Positions 1 through 9,513 of a DNA stretch of 64,000 bases are shown piece by piece. The first letter of the stretch is position 1. The number at the start of each line of letters is the position of its first letter. The position numbers and the translations under genes were made by a program. Origin of the DNA: an uncultured Eubacteriales bacterium (GTDB lineage: Bacteria; Bacillota; Clostridia; Lachnospirales; Lachnospiraceae); the NCBI GenBank assembly GCA_900539455.1, contig UQCD01000001.1, positions 186,001 through 250,000 of the forward strand, written 5' to 3'. The notes beneath the pieces are model-generated. The model had not been told where the DNA came from. It searched no databases and saw only the letters and a program-made list of their open reading frames with translations.

Positions 1-614
1 ATTGCCATTATTTCTGAAGCAACTGTAATTACGAAGTGATCTTCTCTGACTACACCGTCCATTTTAGAGCCAAGTCCTGCAACAACATTTCTAAGAACTC
101 TGTCATTCATATCAAGACATCTTTTCCAAACAATCTGTCTTGTATCAATATTTAATTCATTACCCTGCTGGATATGATTGTCAAGAAGTGCTGCTAAAAG
201 GTTGTTGGCAGATGTAATAGCGTGGAAATCACCTGTAAAATGAAGATTTAGGTCCTCCATAGGCACAACCTGTGAATATCCGCCACCTGCTGCTCCTCCT
301 TTAATACCAAAGCAAGGTCCTAAGGATGGCTCTCTAAGTGCAATAATTGCCTTTTTGTTTAATTTATTAAACGCCTGACCTAAGCCTACTGTAACCGTAG
401 TCTTTCCTTCGCCTGCTGGTGTAGGATTAATAGCAGTTACTAAAATAAGCTTTCCGTCCTTGTTATCCTCTATTCTGTCAAGGTATTCGTCAGAAATCTT
501 AGCCTTATACTTTCCGTATAACTCTAAATCATCTTCTTCAATGTTTAATAACTTAGCTACCTCTTTAATAGGTAACATTTTTGCATTTCTTGCGATTTCA
601 ATATCTGTTTTCAT
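1..614 (-). CDS. fhs: Formate--tetrahydrofolate ligase (partial, N-terminal part)
   Basis: ATP-dependent ligase that joins formate to tetrahydrofolate, giving 10-formyl-THF for purine and one-carbon metabolism. About 204 N-terminal residues are visible and the gene runs off the left edge; the family is about 555 residues long. The translation opens [16 protein letters not shown] and carries the ATP-binding loop [11 protein letters not shown], then the glycine-rich [13 protein letters not shown] stretch typical of the family. An AGAAAGGA ribosome binding site sits just before the ATG at 614. It follows ftsK by 82 bases with no terminator seen between them. In this family of bacteria it works with GlyA, also in this window, in folate one-carbon flow. 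Confidence 0.96.
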   Translation of the reverse strand, partial: MKTDIEIARNAKMLPIKEVAKLLNIEEDDLELYGKYKAKISDEYLDRIEDNKDGKLILVTAINPTPAGEGKTTVTVGLGQAFNKLNKKAIIALREPSLGPCFGIKGGAAGGGYSQVVPMEDLNLHFTGDFHAITSANNLLAALLDNHIQQGNELNIDTRQIVWKRCLDMNDRVLRNVVAGLGSKMDGVVREDHFVITVASEIMA

Positions 615-696
615 CTGTCTTTTCCTTTCTCTATAAAACTGCAGCTTGATTGTCTGGTTATTTGATTATTTGCATTAATTATACGCTTGAATGTTT

Positions 697-3441
697 TTAA
701 GTTAGATTTTCTAACTGTTCCATAGTCATAATTACTTTTCGAGGCTTAGTTCCCTCTTCATCACCTATAACACCAGCATCATATAATTGATCAATAATCT
801 TTGAGGCTCTGTTAAAACCTATATTCAAATATCTTTGAAGCATACTTGCCGAAGCCTTTTCCTTTTGTATAACCAGCTTTGCTGCCTCAAAGAAATAATC
901 ATCCCTGTCTCCTTCCTGAGAGGAAGCTTCAGGAGTTTTAACATAGCTTGCAATGCTTTCATCATAGGTATTTCCGTCTGCCTGAGCCTTCCAGAAATCT
1001 ACAACTCTTTGTACCTCCTGGTCTGAAACAAATGCACCCTGTAATCTTACCGGCTTTACATAGCCTGATGGATAAAACAGCATATCACCATTTCCTAAAA
1101 GTTTTTCTGCTCCGTTAGAGTCAATAATTGTTCTGGAATCAGTTCCCGATGAAACCATAAGTGCACATCTGGAAGGTATATTTGCTTTTATAAGTCCTGT
1201 TACAACATCAACAGAAGGTCTTTGAGTAGCAATAATCAAATGTATACCTGCTGCTCTTGCTAACTGTGCAAGTCTGCATATTGACTCCTCTACATCCTTT
1301 GCTGCTACCATCATAAGATCAGCAAGCTCGTCAATAACAATTACTATCTGAGGAAGCTTTGTAAGACCTGACTCTTTTCCAGCACTCTCTATCTTTTCAT
1401 TATATCCTTTTAAATCTCTTACATTAAAATCTGCAAATTTTTTATATCTTTCAGACATTTCAGCCACCGCCCATTTAAGGGTATTAGCTGCCATTTTAGG
1501 GTCTGTTACAACTGGCTGTAGCAAATGTGGAATACCGTTATATACACCAAATTCTACTACCTTTGGGTCAACTATTATAAGTCTTACTTCCTCTGGCTTT
1601 GCCCTGAAAAGTATGCTCATAATAATAGAATTGGTAAATACTGATTTTCCTGAGCCGGTTGTACCTGCTACAAGCATATGTGGCATTTTGCCAATATCTG
1701 CAACTACTACATTTCCAGCAATATCCTTACCTGCCGCAAAGGCAATCTTAGAGGAGTTTGCTCTAAGCTCCTTTGACTCAATTAACTCTCTAATAAGTAC
1801 TGTATCTCTGCCTTCGTTTGGTACTTCAATACCTATAGTGGATTTTCCTGGAACAGGCTCAATACTAATATCTGTTGCAGCCATATTAAGCTTAATATCG
1901 TCTGCTAAGGAGGTAATCTTGTTTATTCTAGTACCAGTTTCCGGCTGAATTTCATATCTGGTAACAGATGGTCCTCTGCAAAAATCTACAACTGTAGCAT
2001 TTATTCCAAAGGTATGAAGTATTTCCTGCAGCTTATTTGCCACCATTCTAAGCTTTGCATTATCTACAGGCTTCGTAGTGCCATTTCCTTTATTAAGCAA
2101 GGCTGTAGATGGTAAAGTATATGCCTTTTTTCTAGTAGGTGCCGGGGTGCTATTTGGTTTATTAGCTGATATATTAGCTGCTCCATTAGCTGACACATCT
2201 CTTGCTACACTTCCTGTCACGCTGCCTGTAGCATTTACTGCACTACTAGCCACGCTGCCCGTAACATTTACATTTCCTACTGAGAAGGCTTTTCTATTCA
2301 TTACCTGCTTTGCTTCATTTGACACATGAATTTGTTCCTTTGGAACATATAAGCCGTCCTCATTGTCATAGCCGTCATATTCTTCGCTAGTATCTTCTTT
2401 ATAAGAATTACTATTTAAAGAATTACTACTTAAAGAATTATTATTTACTACATTACCACTTTCCACATTACTGTTATTTGTCACATTGTAATTATCTGAG
2501 GAATTTTCCTTATTTGGCATTTCATTGTAGTCAAAGCCCTCCTCTAGCTCTACATGACCGTTATACACTTCCATATCGTCACTTGACAGCTTACTCATTA
2601 TCTCCTGACCTATTTCGTGTATATCCTCGTCCTCTGTAGCATTGCCATTTCCTACAGTAGCAATATTTACTCCGTGTACTCTGTTATCTACTCTCTTTTC
2701 CTTTTTCTGGTAGGCTCTTTCATTTGCAATACTCTTGGCTGTCTTTTTTATTCTGACGGCGTCCTCCTTGGCTGTTTCGTATACAGCGCTGCTGCCCTTT
2801 TTCACGCCTGATATAAAGGATTTTTCCGTAAGAATAACAACTGTAATAATTATAAGGAGTGCTAAAATTATATATGTACCTAACATTCCAAATAATGAAT
2901 GTAATGATTTTTCTATTAACGCACCAATTAAGCCTCCGCCCACCTTGCCTTTACCACATATTTTGTAGTAATCAAAGGCTGATAAGGTATTATCATATTC
3001 CATAAATACAAGCTGTATTGTTGCTGAAACAAGAATATATAAAGCACAGCCTGCTATAAATTTCTTTATGCCTCTTTTGTTATTTATATTTGATATTAAA
3101 AACGCAACTCCAAAAAACATAACTAATGGGAAAATATAAGCTATAAAGCCAAACAAACCAAACATAAAATAGCTTAGATAATCACCTACAGGTGACAAAA
3201 ATCCAAAATTGCTAAGTAGTAAAAGTAAGGTCACTACTAATGCAATAAGAAGCTTTATTTCATTTTTTAGTTTTATGTCCTTTTCTGTAGGCACATAAGG
3301 CTCTTTGACCTGTGCCGAACTTTTATTTTTCTGATTTTGCTTTGCCTTAGACGCAGAGCTGTTATTTGCTTTTGCTCTTGAGGCTCCACCAGTTTTATTT
3401 CTTGAGGTTGACTTTGTGTTATTTGCTTTTTTAGTTGCCAA
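697..3441 (-). CDS. ftsK: DNA translocase FtsK/SpoIIIE
   Basis: Membrane-anchored hexameric motor that pumps chromosomal DNA through the division or sporulation septum. The N-terminal 205 residues hold four or five membrane segments. A long Asn/Ser-rich, acidic linker (about residues 250-450) follows, then the RecA-like motor with Walker A GTTGSGKS near residue 590 and Walker B IVIDELADLMM near 700, and a C-terminal winged-helix gamma domain (LQRYLNIGFNRASKIIDQL) that reads polarity sequences. The open frame reaches a GTG at 3456, but that codon lies inside the GGAGG ribosome binding site (3450-3454). The TTG at 3441, eight bases after it, is the better start, giving 914 residues. Placement next to tepA matches the spoIIIE-tepA order known in Bacillus. 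Whether it serves division, sporulation or both cannot be told from sequence. Confidence 0.95.
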   Translation of the reverse strand: MATKKANNTKSTSRNKTGGASRAKANNSSASKAKQNQKNKSSAQVKEPYVPTEKDIKLKNEIKLLIALVVTLLLLLSNFGFLSPVGDYLSYFMFGLFGFIAYIFPLVMFFGVAFLISNINNKRGIKKFIAGCALYILVSATIQLVFMEYDNTLSAFDYYKICGKGKVGGGLIGALIEKSLHSLFGMLGTYIILALLIIITVVILTEKSFISGVKKGSSAVYETAKEDAVRIKKTAKSIANERAYQKKEKRVDNRVHGVNIATVGNGNATEDEDIHEIGQEIMSKLSSDDMEVYNGHVELEEGFDYNEMPNKENSSDNYNVTNNSNVESGNVVNNNSLSSNSLNSNSYKEDTSEEYDGYDNEDGLYVPKEQIHVSNEAKQVMNRKAFSVGNVNVTGSVASSAVNATGSVTGSVARDVSANGAANISANKPNSTPAPTRKKAYTLPSTALLNKGNGTTKPVDNAKLRMVANKLQEILHTFGINATVVDFCRGPSVTRYEIQPETGTRINKITSLADDIKLNMAATDISIEPVPGKSTIGIEVPNEGRDTVLIRELIESKELRANSSKIAFAAGKDIAGNVVVADIGKMPHMLVAGTTGSGKSVFTNSIIMSILFRAKPEEVRLIIVDPKVVEFGVYNGIPHLLQPVVTDPKMAANTLKWAVAEMSERYKKFADFNVRDLKGYNEKIESAGKESGLTKLPQIVIVIDELADLMMVAAKDVEESICRLAQLARAAGIHLIIATQRPSVDVVTGLIKANIPSRCALMVSSGTDSRTIIDSNGAEKLLGNGDMLFYPSGYVKPVRLQGAFVSDQEVQRVVDFWKAQADGNTYDESIASYVKTPEASSQEGDRDDYFFEAAKLVIQKEKASASMLQRYLNIGFNRASKIIDQLYDAGVIGDEEGTKPRKVIMTMEQLENLT

Positions 3442-3493
3442 AGCTTTTTCCTCCACAAACTCAATTTAAATAATATATTAATCCAAATTTAAC

Positions 3494-4381
3494 TTATTTT
3501 ACAAAATATGCAATAATTGCAATTAAGCCTACTACATAGCAATATATTGAAAAGCCTTTAAACTTTTTGTTTCTGACTACCTTGAGCATAGTTTTAATAC
3601 ATATGTAACCTACAACTGTTGCAACAAGCATACCTATAACATAATTGAAAACTTCTCCACCTGAAATTCCACTACTGCCAATATCCTTAACTTCTAAAAG
3701 AGCAGCTCCTAAAATAACTGGAATAGACATAATGAATGAATATTTAACTGCAAATTTTCTATCCATTTTGCTAACCAGACAAGCTACTATCGTAGTTCCA
3801 GAACGGGATATTCCCGGAAGTGTTGCAATTCCCTGACATACACCTACCACTGCGGCATTTTTGTAGGATACTGTGTCCTCATTTTTCTTACCATCTGGTG
3901 TATTGTCTGCAATAAGCAACAAAGTACCTGTAATAAGTAAACAAATACCCGGAATAATAAGGGCTGTAGATGCTTTTTCAATAACATCATTTAATAAGAT
4001 ACCCATAATACCTGTAGGTATTGTGGATACAATTACAAGCATAGCAAACTTTCTATAGGAAGTACTTATAACCTTTATATATTTTTTCTTTTTATAGCCT
4101 GCTTTATTTTTCTCTACAAGATTATAGAAGAAATAACCTGTATTTTTCAAAGCATCAGCAATAATACCAATACCATTTACGATTAATTCCCAAATATCTT
4201 TCCAAAAAACTATAAATACTGCTACTAATGTACCAACATGTAAAAGCACATCAAAAAGTAAGCCTGTATCCTGTAATCCAAAAAGATTTTTGAATATGGC
4301 CAAATGTCCCGAACTACTTACTGGGAGAAACTCTGTTACTCCTTGGATAATTCCCATAAATATAGATTCAATTAAATTCAT
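3494..4381 (-). CDS. uppP: Undecaprenyl-diphosphatase UppP (BacA family)
   Basis: Integral membrane phosphatase that recycles undecaprenyl pyrophosphate to the monophosphate carrier for peptidoglycan and wall polymer synthesis; high levels give bacitracin resistance. Both family signatures are present: EFLPVSSSGHLAI near the N-terminus and PGISRSGTTI near residue 190. The protein has about eight hydrophobic segments. At 295 residues it is slightly longer than the usual 270 or so, the extra being a lysine-rich loop (KAGYKKKKYIKV) near residue 100. It lies between tepA and ftsK. Its ribosome binding site can be covered by an upstream inverted repeat, described separately. Confidence 0.95.
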   Translation of the reverse strand: MNLIESIFMGIIQGVTEFLPVSSSGHLAIFKNLFGLQDTGLLFDVLLHVGTLVAVFIVFWKDIWELIVNGIGIIADALKNTGYFFYNLVEKNKAGYKKKKYIKVISTSYRKFAMLVIVSTIPTGIMGILLNDVIEKASTALIIPGICLLITGTLLLIADNTPDGKKNEDTVSYKNAAVVGVCQGIATLPGISRSGTTIVACLVSKMDRKFAVKYSFIMSIPVILGAALLEVKDIGSSGISGGEVFNYVIGMLVATVVGYICIKTMLKVVRNKKFKGFSIYCYVVGLIAIIAYFVK

Positions 4382-4382
4382 A

Positions 4383-4438
4383 TTGCCTCCAATAAAGTTT
4401 TATACATACCTACTTATTTTACTATTTATTGAAGGCAA
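4383..4438 (-). promoter_or_regulatory. Inverted repeat covering the uppP ribosome binding site
   Basis: Arms 4383-4396 and 4425-4438 are 14 bases each, with a 28-base loop. In the minus-strand RNA all 14 positions can pair, one as a G-U wobble. The start-proximal arm contains the GGAGG of uppP. The distal arm lies inside the promoter spacer described next, so a transcript from that promoter would lack it. Pairing is read directly from the sequence; a regulatory role is inference. Confidence 0.5.
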
Positions 4439-4444
4439 ATTCAA
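4416..4444 (-). promoter_or_regulatory. Candidate uppP promoter
   Basis: Minus strand TTGAAT (4439-4444), 17-base spacer, TAAAAT (4416-4421). Expected transcript start is near 4409, about 28 bases before the ATG. The boxes match sigma-A consensus at five and five positions. It would let uppP be transcribed apart from tepA. Confidence 0.5.
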
Positions 4445-4474
4445 CCAATTTTAATAATTTAAAGCTTCTATTAC

Positions 4475-5218
4475 CTATTCTTTACATTTCCTTCTTTTTT
4501 CAATAAGACTATATAATTTTGAAAGGGCATCCTTCATTCCTCCAACCTCATCAATAATGCCCTCGTTTACAGCCTCATTTCCTACAAGAATAGTTCCCAA
4601 ATCCTTTGTTAATACTCCTGTATTCAGCATTAATTTTTCAAATCTGTCCTTTGACACCCTTGAATGGCTACATACAAAATTTGCAATTCTATCCTGTATA
4701 ATTTTAAAATAATCGTAGGTCTGTGGTGCCCCAATAAAAAGTCCATTCATTCTTACCGGGTGAATTACCATTGCACCTGTAGGTACTATATAGGAATAAT
4801 CAGCAGAGGTTGCGATTGGCACTCCTATTGAATGGGAGCCGCCAAGAACTAAAGATACTGTAGGCTTACTAAGTGATGCAATCATTTCTGAAATCGCCAG
4901 ACCACTTTCCACATCCCCACCACAGGTTTGAATTAATACTAAAAGTCCATCTCTGGAGTCGTCGTCCTCAAACATCGCTAATTGTGGCAAAACATGCTCG
5001 TATTTAGTAGTCTTAGAATTACCGCTAAGTGCATCATGCCCCTCTATTTCCCCGATAATTGTCAAAAGATGAATTCTGTAGTTTTTATTATTTTCCTCTA
5101 AGGTCACCTGACCATAGTTTTCTATTTTCTCATCCCTTTTTTCATCCTTTTCCAGCTTATCTGTTTTATCCTCTTTTTTTAATTTTTCCTCGTCCTTATC
5201 CTTATTTTTATTTCCCAT
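4475..5218 (-). CDS. tepA: ClpP-fold serine protease of the TepA/YmfB type
   Basis: A cytoplasmic ClpP-superfamily protein of 247 residues. The first 40 residues are almost all Lys, Asp and Glu. The crotonase-like core follows with GGDVESGLAISEMIASL, a catalytic serine in GGSHSIGVPIATSAD and the histidine in GAMVIHPVRMNG, matching the Ser and His of ClpP. In Bacillus the orthologue YmfB/TepA lies beside spoIIIE and was linked to protein export and spore outgrowth; the same neighbour is seen here. Whether it needs a Clp ATPase is unknown. The gene sits after a 172-base AT-rich gap below hisA in which no terminator was seen. Confidence 0.85.
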   Translation of the reverse strand: MGNKNKDKDEEKLKKEDKTDKLEKDEKRDEKIENYGQVTLEENNKNYRIHLLTIIGEIEGHDALSGNSKTTKYEHVLPQLAMFEDDDSRDGLLVLIQTCGGDVESGLAISEMIASLSKPTVSLVLGGSHSIGVPIATSADYSYIVPTGAMVIHPVRMNGLFIGAPQTYDYFKIIQDRIANFVCSHSRVSKDRFEKLMLNTGVLTKDLGTILVGNEAVNEGIIDEVGGMKDALSKLYSLIEKRRKCKE

Positions 5219-5390
5219 ACTTAACTCCCCTTTATTCTATAAAATTTTAAACCTATTGAATTAATCAGATTACTATTGTTATTATTAACAAAAAAATTTC
5301 CAAAAATCCATTTAATTAATTGCCAATATATGTTTTATAGTCTAAGGCTCTTATATATTATCTATCCATTCTGAATACATTTAGTTACCT

Positions 5391-6161
5391 CTAACAATAT
5401 TTAACAACGCTATCAAACTGCATTTTACCACCAAATATGTCTAATGCACTGCCTATAGTAAAATCTACCTTTCCATTACCAAGCTCTTTTAAAATGTCAA
5501 GGTCAGCAAAGGAGCTAATTCCACCAGCATAGGTTACTTTAAGATTTTCTAATCTGCCTAATATTTTAGCAACCTCTTCTTCTATGCCACTAGCTTTTCC
5601 TTCAACATCTACTGCATGAACTAAAAACTCATCACAATATTTTGAAAGCTCATAAAAAATATTTTCATCAATACAAACATCTGTAAATTTCTGCCACCTG
5701 TCGGTAACAATATAATACTTATCGTCTTTTTTTCTACAGCTTAAATCTAACACTAAATGCTCTTTTCCTACTGCATTAAATATTTTATTAAGATTGTCAT
5801 AATTGATTTTTCCATCTTTAAAAACATAAGAGGTAACTATTACATGGCTTGCACCAGCTTTAATGTATTCTAAGGCATTATCACAGTTTACACCTCCGCC
5901 TATCTGTAATCCACCCTTGTATGCCATAAGTGCTTTTAAGGCTTCACTTTTTGTAGCCTCAAAATATTCCGAGTCCTTACTATTTAAAAGTATAATGTGA
6001 CCACCCTTAATATTATTAGCCTTATACAAATTGGCATAATATGTAGAGTCTACCTCGGAAACAAAATTTTCCTTTGCCTGATTGTTTTCATCCTTCAGGC
6101 TGCCACCAACTATTTGTTTTACTTTTCCGTTGTGAATATCAATACAAGGTCTAAATTTCAT
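5391..6161 (-). CDS. hisA: Phosphoribosylformimino-AICAR-phosphate isomerase, eukaryote-like (His6p) type
   Basis: TIM-barrel isomerase of the fourth step of histidine synthesis (ProFAR to PRFAR). Residues 1-12 MKFRPCIDIHNG hold the first catalytic Asp (D8); D139 in LVLDLSCRKK is the second. The phosphate-binding ends are QIGGGV near 87 and TIGSALDIFGG near 236. The lengths and segments CIDIHNGKVKQIVGG, LSCRK, FLVHAVDVEG and GSALDIFGG resemble yeast His6p far more than the usual bacterial HisA. No other his gene is in the window. The ATG overlaps the stop of the upstream M16 gene by one base (TAATG), so translation is probably coupled. The function is confident; the idea of transfer from or with eukaryotes is inference. 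Confidence 0.9.
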   Translation of the reverse strand: MKFRPCIDIHNGKVKQIVGGSLKDENNQAKENFVSEVDSTYYANLYKANNIKGGHIILLNSKDSEYFEATKSEALKALMAYKGGLQIGGGVNCDNALEYIKAGASHVIVTSYVFKDGKINYDNLNKIFNAVGKEHLVLDLSCRKKDDKYYIVTDRWQKFTDVCIDENIFYELSKYCDEFLVHAVDVEGKASGIEEEVAKILGRLENLKVTYAGGISSFADLDILKELGNGKVDFTIGSALDIFGGKMQFDSVVKYC

Positions 6162-7396
6162 TATTGTACCTTTCCTGCAATAGCTACGCTCATTTTATCA
6201 ATAACCAGATAATCTCTTATACACTTATTGACACTTTCTATGGTAACATCATTAATTGCCTTCATACTATCCTTAAATGTATATATTTTGTTATAAAACA
6301 TAATCGATTTTGCATTACTATTCATTAAATTTACTGTATTATCCTGATTTAATGTCATTTCAGTAATTACCTGTTTTTTCGCATTTTCAAATTCTTCTTT
6401 GGTAATGCCCTTCTTTACTAGGTCTGCAATAATTCCTTTTATAAGCTTCATTACCCTTTCTAATTGATTTGGGTTTAAAGCTCCATATATATGGAATAAG
6501 CCTGTATCTGAAAAAGCACTGCCATAGGAGCAAATATTATATGTAAGTCCTCTATCCTCTCTGATTTTCTGGAACAATCTTGAATTTACATCTCCTCCCA
6601 ATATTGCATTAATAATTGTAAATTCATATCTGACCTCATCTACAAAGGAAGGAATTTCAAATGCTATATTTAGGTGTATCTGCTCAATATCCTGCTTTTT
6701 TTCTATATGTACAGGTGTATAAACAGGTGCCGTTCTTTTTTGAACCTTAGTAATATCCTTTGGCGTTGGTCTAAGACCTGAAAATGATTTTTCTATTTGA
6801 TTTAAAACCTGTTCTTTATCAAAATTTCCTGCTACAGATATTACTATATTTTCCCCTACATAATGATTACTCATAAAATCTATTAAATCATCTCTTGTAA
6901 ATTTTCTGACTATTTTCTTTTCACCGGAAATAAGAAAGCCTAAGGGATGATTTTTCCACGCCTTCATTTGAAGATATTCATGTACATAATCCTCCGCAGA
7001 ATCATTGTACATATCTATTTCTTCACATACAACGCCTTTTTCCTTTTTCAAATCATTTTCATCAAGTAAAGGATTACATATCATATCACCAATAATGTCT
7101 ATTGCCTCTAATATATATTCCTTTAGTGTTTTACAGTAAAAGGAGGTACACTCCTTGCTGGTATAAGCGTTGAGATTACCGCCAAGAACGGCAGTTGATA
7201 TAGCTATATCACTTGCCGTTCTTGTCTTGGTGCCTTTAAACAGCATATGCTCAATCATATGGGCAATGCCATTGTTTTGTTTAACCTCATCTCTAGAACC
7301 AACACCAACCCAGACACCTACTGTGGCTGAGTTAAAGTGCTTGTTCTGTTCAAATACAACCCTGATTTTGTTATCCAACACATATTTACAAATCAT
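6161..7396 (-). CDS. M16 family zinc metallopeptidase
   Basis: A 411-residue single-chain M16B peptidase, the bacterial relatives of mitochondrial processing peptidase. The inverted zinc motif HMIEH is at residues 46-50 (GIAHMIEHMLFKGT), followed by the distal Glu region VVCEEIDMY near 125. The C-terminal half has the R/Y pair RGLTYNICSYG used for substrate carboxylate binding. In Bacillus the orthologue (ymxG/mlpA) also follows pnp. Here its start overlaps the pnp stop and its stop overlaps the hisA start, each as TAATG. Substrate is not known. Confidence 0.93.
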   Translation of the reverse strand: MICKYVLDNKIRVVFEQNKHFNSATVGVWVGVGSRDEVKQNNGIAHMIEHMLFKGTKTRTASDIAISTAVLGGNLNAYTSKECTSFYCKTLKEYILEAIDIIGDMICNPLLDENDLKKEKGVVCEEIDMYNDSAEDYVHEYLQMKAWKNHPLGFLISGEKKIVRKFTRDDLIDFMSNHYVGENIVISVAGNFDKEQVLNQIEKSFSGLRPTPKDITKVQKRTAPVYTPVHIEKKQDIEQIHLNIAFEIPSFVDEVRYEFTIINAILGGDVNSRLFQKIREDRGLTYNICSYGSAFSDTGLFHIYGALNPNQLERVMKLIKGIIADLVKKGITKEEFENAKKQVITEMTLNQDNTVNLMNSNAKSIMFYNKIYTFKDSMKAINDVTIESVNKCIRDYLVIDKMSVAIAGKVQ

Positions 7397-9480
7397 TATT
7401 TTACATCTTTAATGCTGAAGCTTATTCTTCCCATCTTGTCCTTGCCTAAGCATACAACCTTAACTACATCGCCAAGTGTAAGAACATCTTCAACTCTGTT
7501 TATTCTTTCATTTGAAATCTTTGAAATGTGAACCATTCCTTCTTTGCCTGGTGCAAATTCAATAAACGCACCAAACTCTTTAATGCTTACAACTTTTCCT
7601 TCAAAAATCTGACCTTCTTCAAAATCAGTAACTATTGTCTGGATAAGCTTAACAGCCTTGTCAATGTTTTCCTTTTCAACACCACATACTGATACAGCAC
7701 CTTCATCTGTTATATCAATCTTAACGCCTGTCTGCTCAATAATTGCGTTAATTGTCTTTCCTCTTTGACCAACAACATCGCCAATCTTAGCTGGGTCAAT
7801 CTGGATTTGTACAATCTTTGGAGCTAATGCACCAACCTCTTTACGAGGCTCGCTGATTGCCTTGCTCATACAATTTTCCATAATGAACATTCTGGCTTCT
7901 CTACATCTAGCGATTGCACCTTCAACGATTGGTCTTGTAAGTCCGTGGATTTTTATATCCATCTGAATAGCTGTAATACCTGCATCTGTACCTGTTACCT
8001 TAAAGTCCATATCTCCAAAGAAATCTTCAAGACCCTGAATATCTGTTAATAAGATATAATCATCATCTGTTTCACCAGTAACAAGTCCACAAGAAATACC
8101 TGCAACCATTTTCTTAATTGGAACACCAGCGGCCATAAGTGACATACATGATGCACAAGTAGAGGCCATTGATGTAGAACCGTTTGATTCAAAGGTTTCT
8201 GAAACTGTTCTAATAGCATATGGGAACTCTTCTTCACTTGGAAGTACAGGAATAAGTGCTCTTTCTGCTAAAGCACCATGTCCGATTTCACGGCGTCCCG
8301 GGCCTCTTGATACCTTTGTTTCACCAACAGAGTATGCTGGGAAATTGTAATGGTGCATATATCTCTTTGATGTTTCTTTTTCGTCTAAGCCGTCAAGCTT
8401 CTGTGCCTCTGAAAGAGGAGCTAATGTACAAACATTACAAATCTGAGTTTGTCCTCTTGTAAACATTGCAGAGCCATGAACTCTAGGGATAATATCAACC
8501 TCAGCAGCAAGTGGTCTAATCTGGGTAATTTCTCTTCCGTCTGGTCTTTTGTGGTCTTTTAAAATCATCTTACGAACTGTTTTCTTTTCATACTGATATA
8601 CAGCTTCATCAATAAGACCTAACCACTCTTCATTGTCTGCAAAGCTTTCTGCTAATTTATCTTTAAGATTTCTAATTCTTTCTTCTCTAACCTGCTTTTC
8701 CGGAGCAAACATTACTACTTCCATATCTGCCGGAGGAACGATTTCCTTAATTGCAGCGAATAATTCTTCTGGAATAGCACAGCTTGTGTATTCATGCTTT
8801 GGCTTACCACATTCAGCAACAATCTGGTCAATAAATGCAATAACCTGCTGATTTACTTCATGTGCCTTATAAATAGCCTCTATCATTTTTTCTTCTGGAA
8901 CTTCATTTGCGCCAGCTTCAATCATAATAACCTTATCTCTTGTAGATGCAACTGTAAGCTTAAGGTCTGAAACCTGATTTTGAGCTGAATTTGGATTGAT
9001 TACAAACTCACCATCAATAAGACCAACCTGTGTTGTTGCACAAGGACCATCAAATGGAATATCTGATATAGCAACAGATATTGCTGAACCAAGCATAGCT
9101 GTAAGCTCTGGGCTGCAGTCAGGATCAACACTCATTACCATATTGTTAATTGTAACATCATTTCTATAATCCTTTGGGAATAATGGACGCATTGGACGGT
9201 CAATTACTCTTGATGTAAGAATAGCATTTTCTGATGCTTTTCCTTCTCTCTTATTGAATCCACCAGGAATTTTTCCTACTGCGTATAATTTTTCTTCATA
9301 CTCAACACTAAGTGGGAAAAAGTCTATTCCATCTCTTGGCTTTTCTGATGCAGTAGCTGTAGATAAAACTACTGTATCTCCATAGTGCATAAATGCAGCT
9401 CCGTTTGCCTGTGCTGCTACTCTGCCAACATCAACTCTAAGAGTTCTGCCAGCTAAATCCATTGTAAAACTTTTAAACAT
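7396..9480 (-). CDS. pnp: Polyribonucleotide nucleotidyltransferase (PNPase)
   Basis: Trimeric 3'-to-5' phosphorolytic exoribonuclease of mRNA decay. The 694-residue protein has two RNase PH domains (about 1-210 and 310-540) joined by a helical domain, then a KH domain (PAKIGDVVGQRGKTINAII, near 560) and a C-terminal S1 domain (GAFIEFAPGKEGMVHISKI, near 650). Core residues FNKREGK and the PNPase segments GPGRREIGHG and TDIQGLEDFFGDMDFK are present. An AGGAGG site precedes the ATG. It lies downstream of rpsO, the common bacterial arrangement, separated by a 200-base region with strong RNA hairpins. Confidence 0.98.
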   Translation of the reverse strand: MFKSFTMDLAGRTLRVDVGRVAAQANGAAFMHYGDTVVLSTATASEKPRDGIDFFPLSVEYEEKLYAVGKIPGGFNKREGKASENAILTSRVIDRPMRPLFPKDYRNDVTINNMVMSVDPDCSPELTAMLGSAISVAISDIPFDGPCATTQVGLIDGEFVINPNSAQNQVSDLKLTVASTRDKVIMIEAGANEVPEEKMIEAIYKAHEVNQQVIAFIDQIVAECGKPKHEYTSCAIPEELFAAIKEIVPPADMEVVMFAPEKQVREERIRNLKDKLAESFADNEEWLGLIDEAVYQYEKKTVRKMILKDHKRPDGREITQIRPLAAEVDIIPRVHGSAMFTRGQTQICNVCTLAPLSEAQKLDGLDEKETSKRYMHHYNFPAYSVGETKVSRGPGRREIGHGALAERALIPVLPSEEEFPYAIRTVSETFESNGSTSMASTCASCMSLMAAGVPIKKMVAGISCGLVTGETDDDYILLTDIQGLEDFFGDMDFKVTGTDAGITAIQMDIKIHGLTRPIVEGAIARCREARMFIMENCMSKAISEPRKEVGALAPKIVQIQIDPAKIGDVVGQRGKTINAIIEQTGVKIDITDEGAVSVCGVEKENIDKAVKLIQTIVTDFEEGQIFEGKVVSIKEFGAFIEFAPGKEGMVHISKISNERINRVEDVLTLGDVVKVVCLGKDKMGRISFSIKDVK

Positions 9481-9513
9481 TTCTGCCTCCTGTAATATAA
9501 ATTAAAATGTATA

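Noticed and set aside
5219..5390. Promoter or terminator between hisA and tepA
   Set aside because: Only weak boxes (TTAATT-17-TATAGA) and no stable stem; not strong enough to list.
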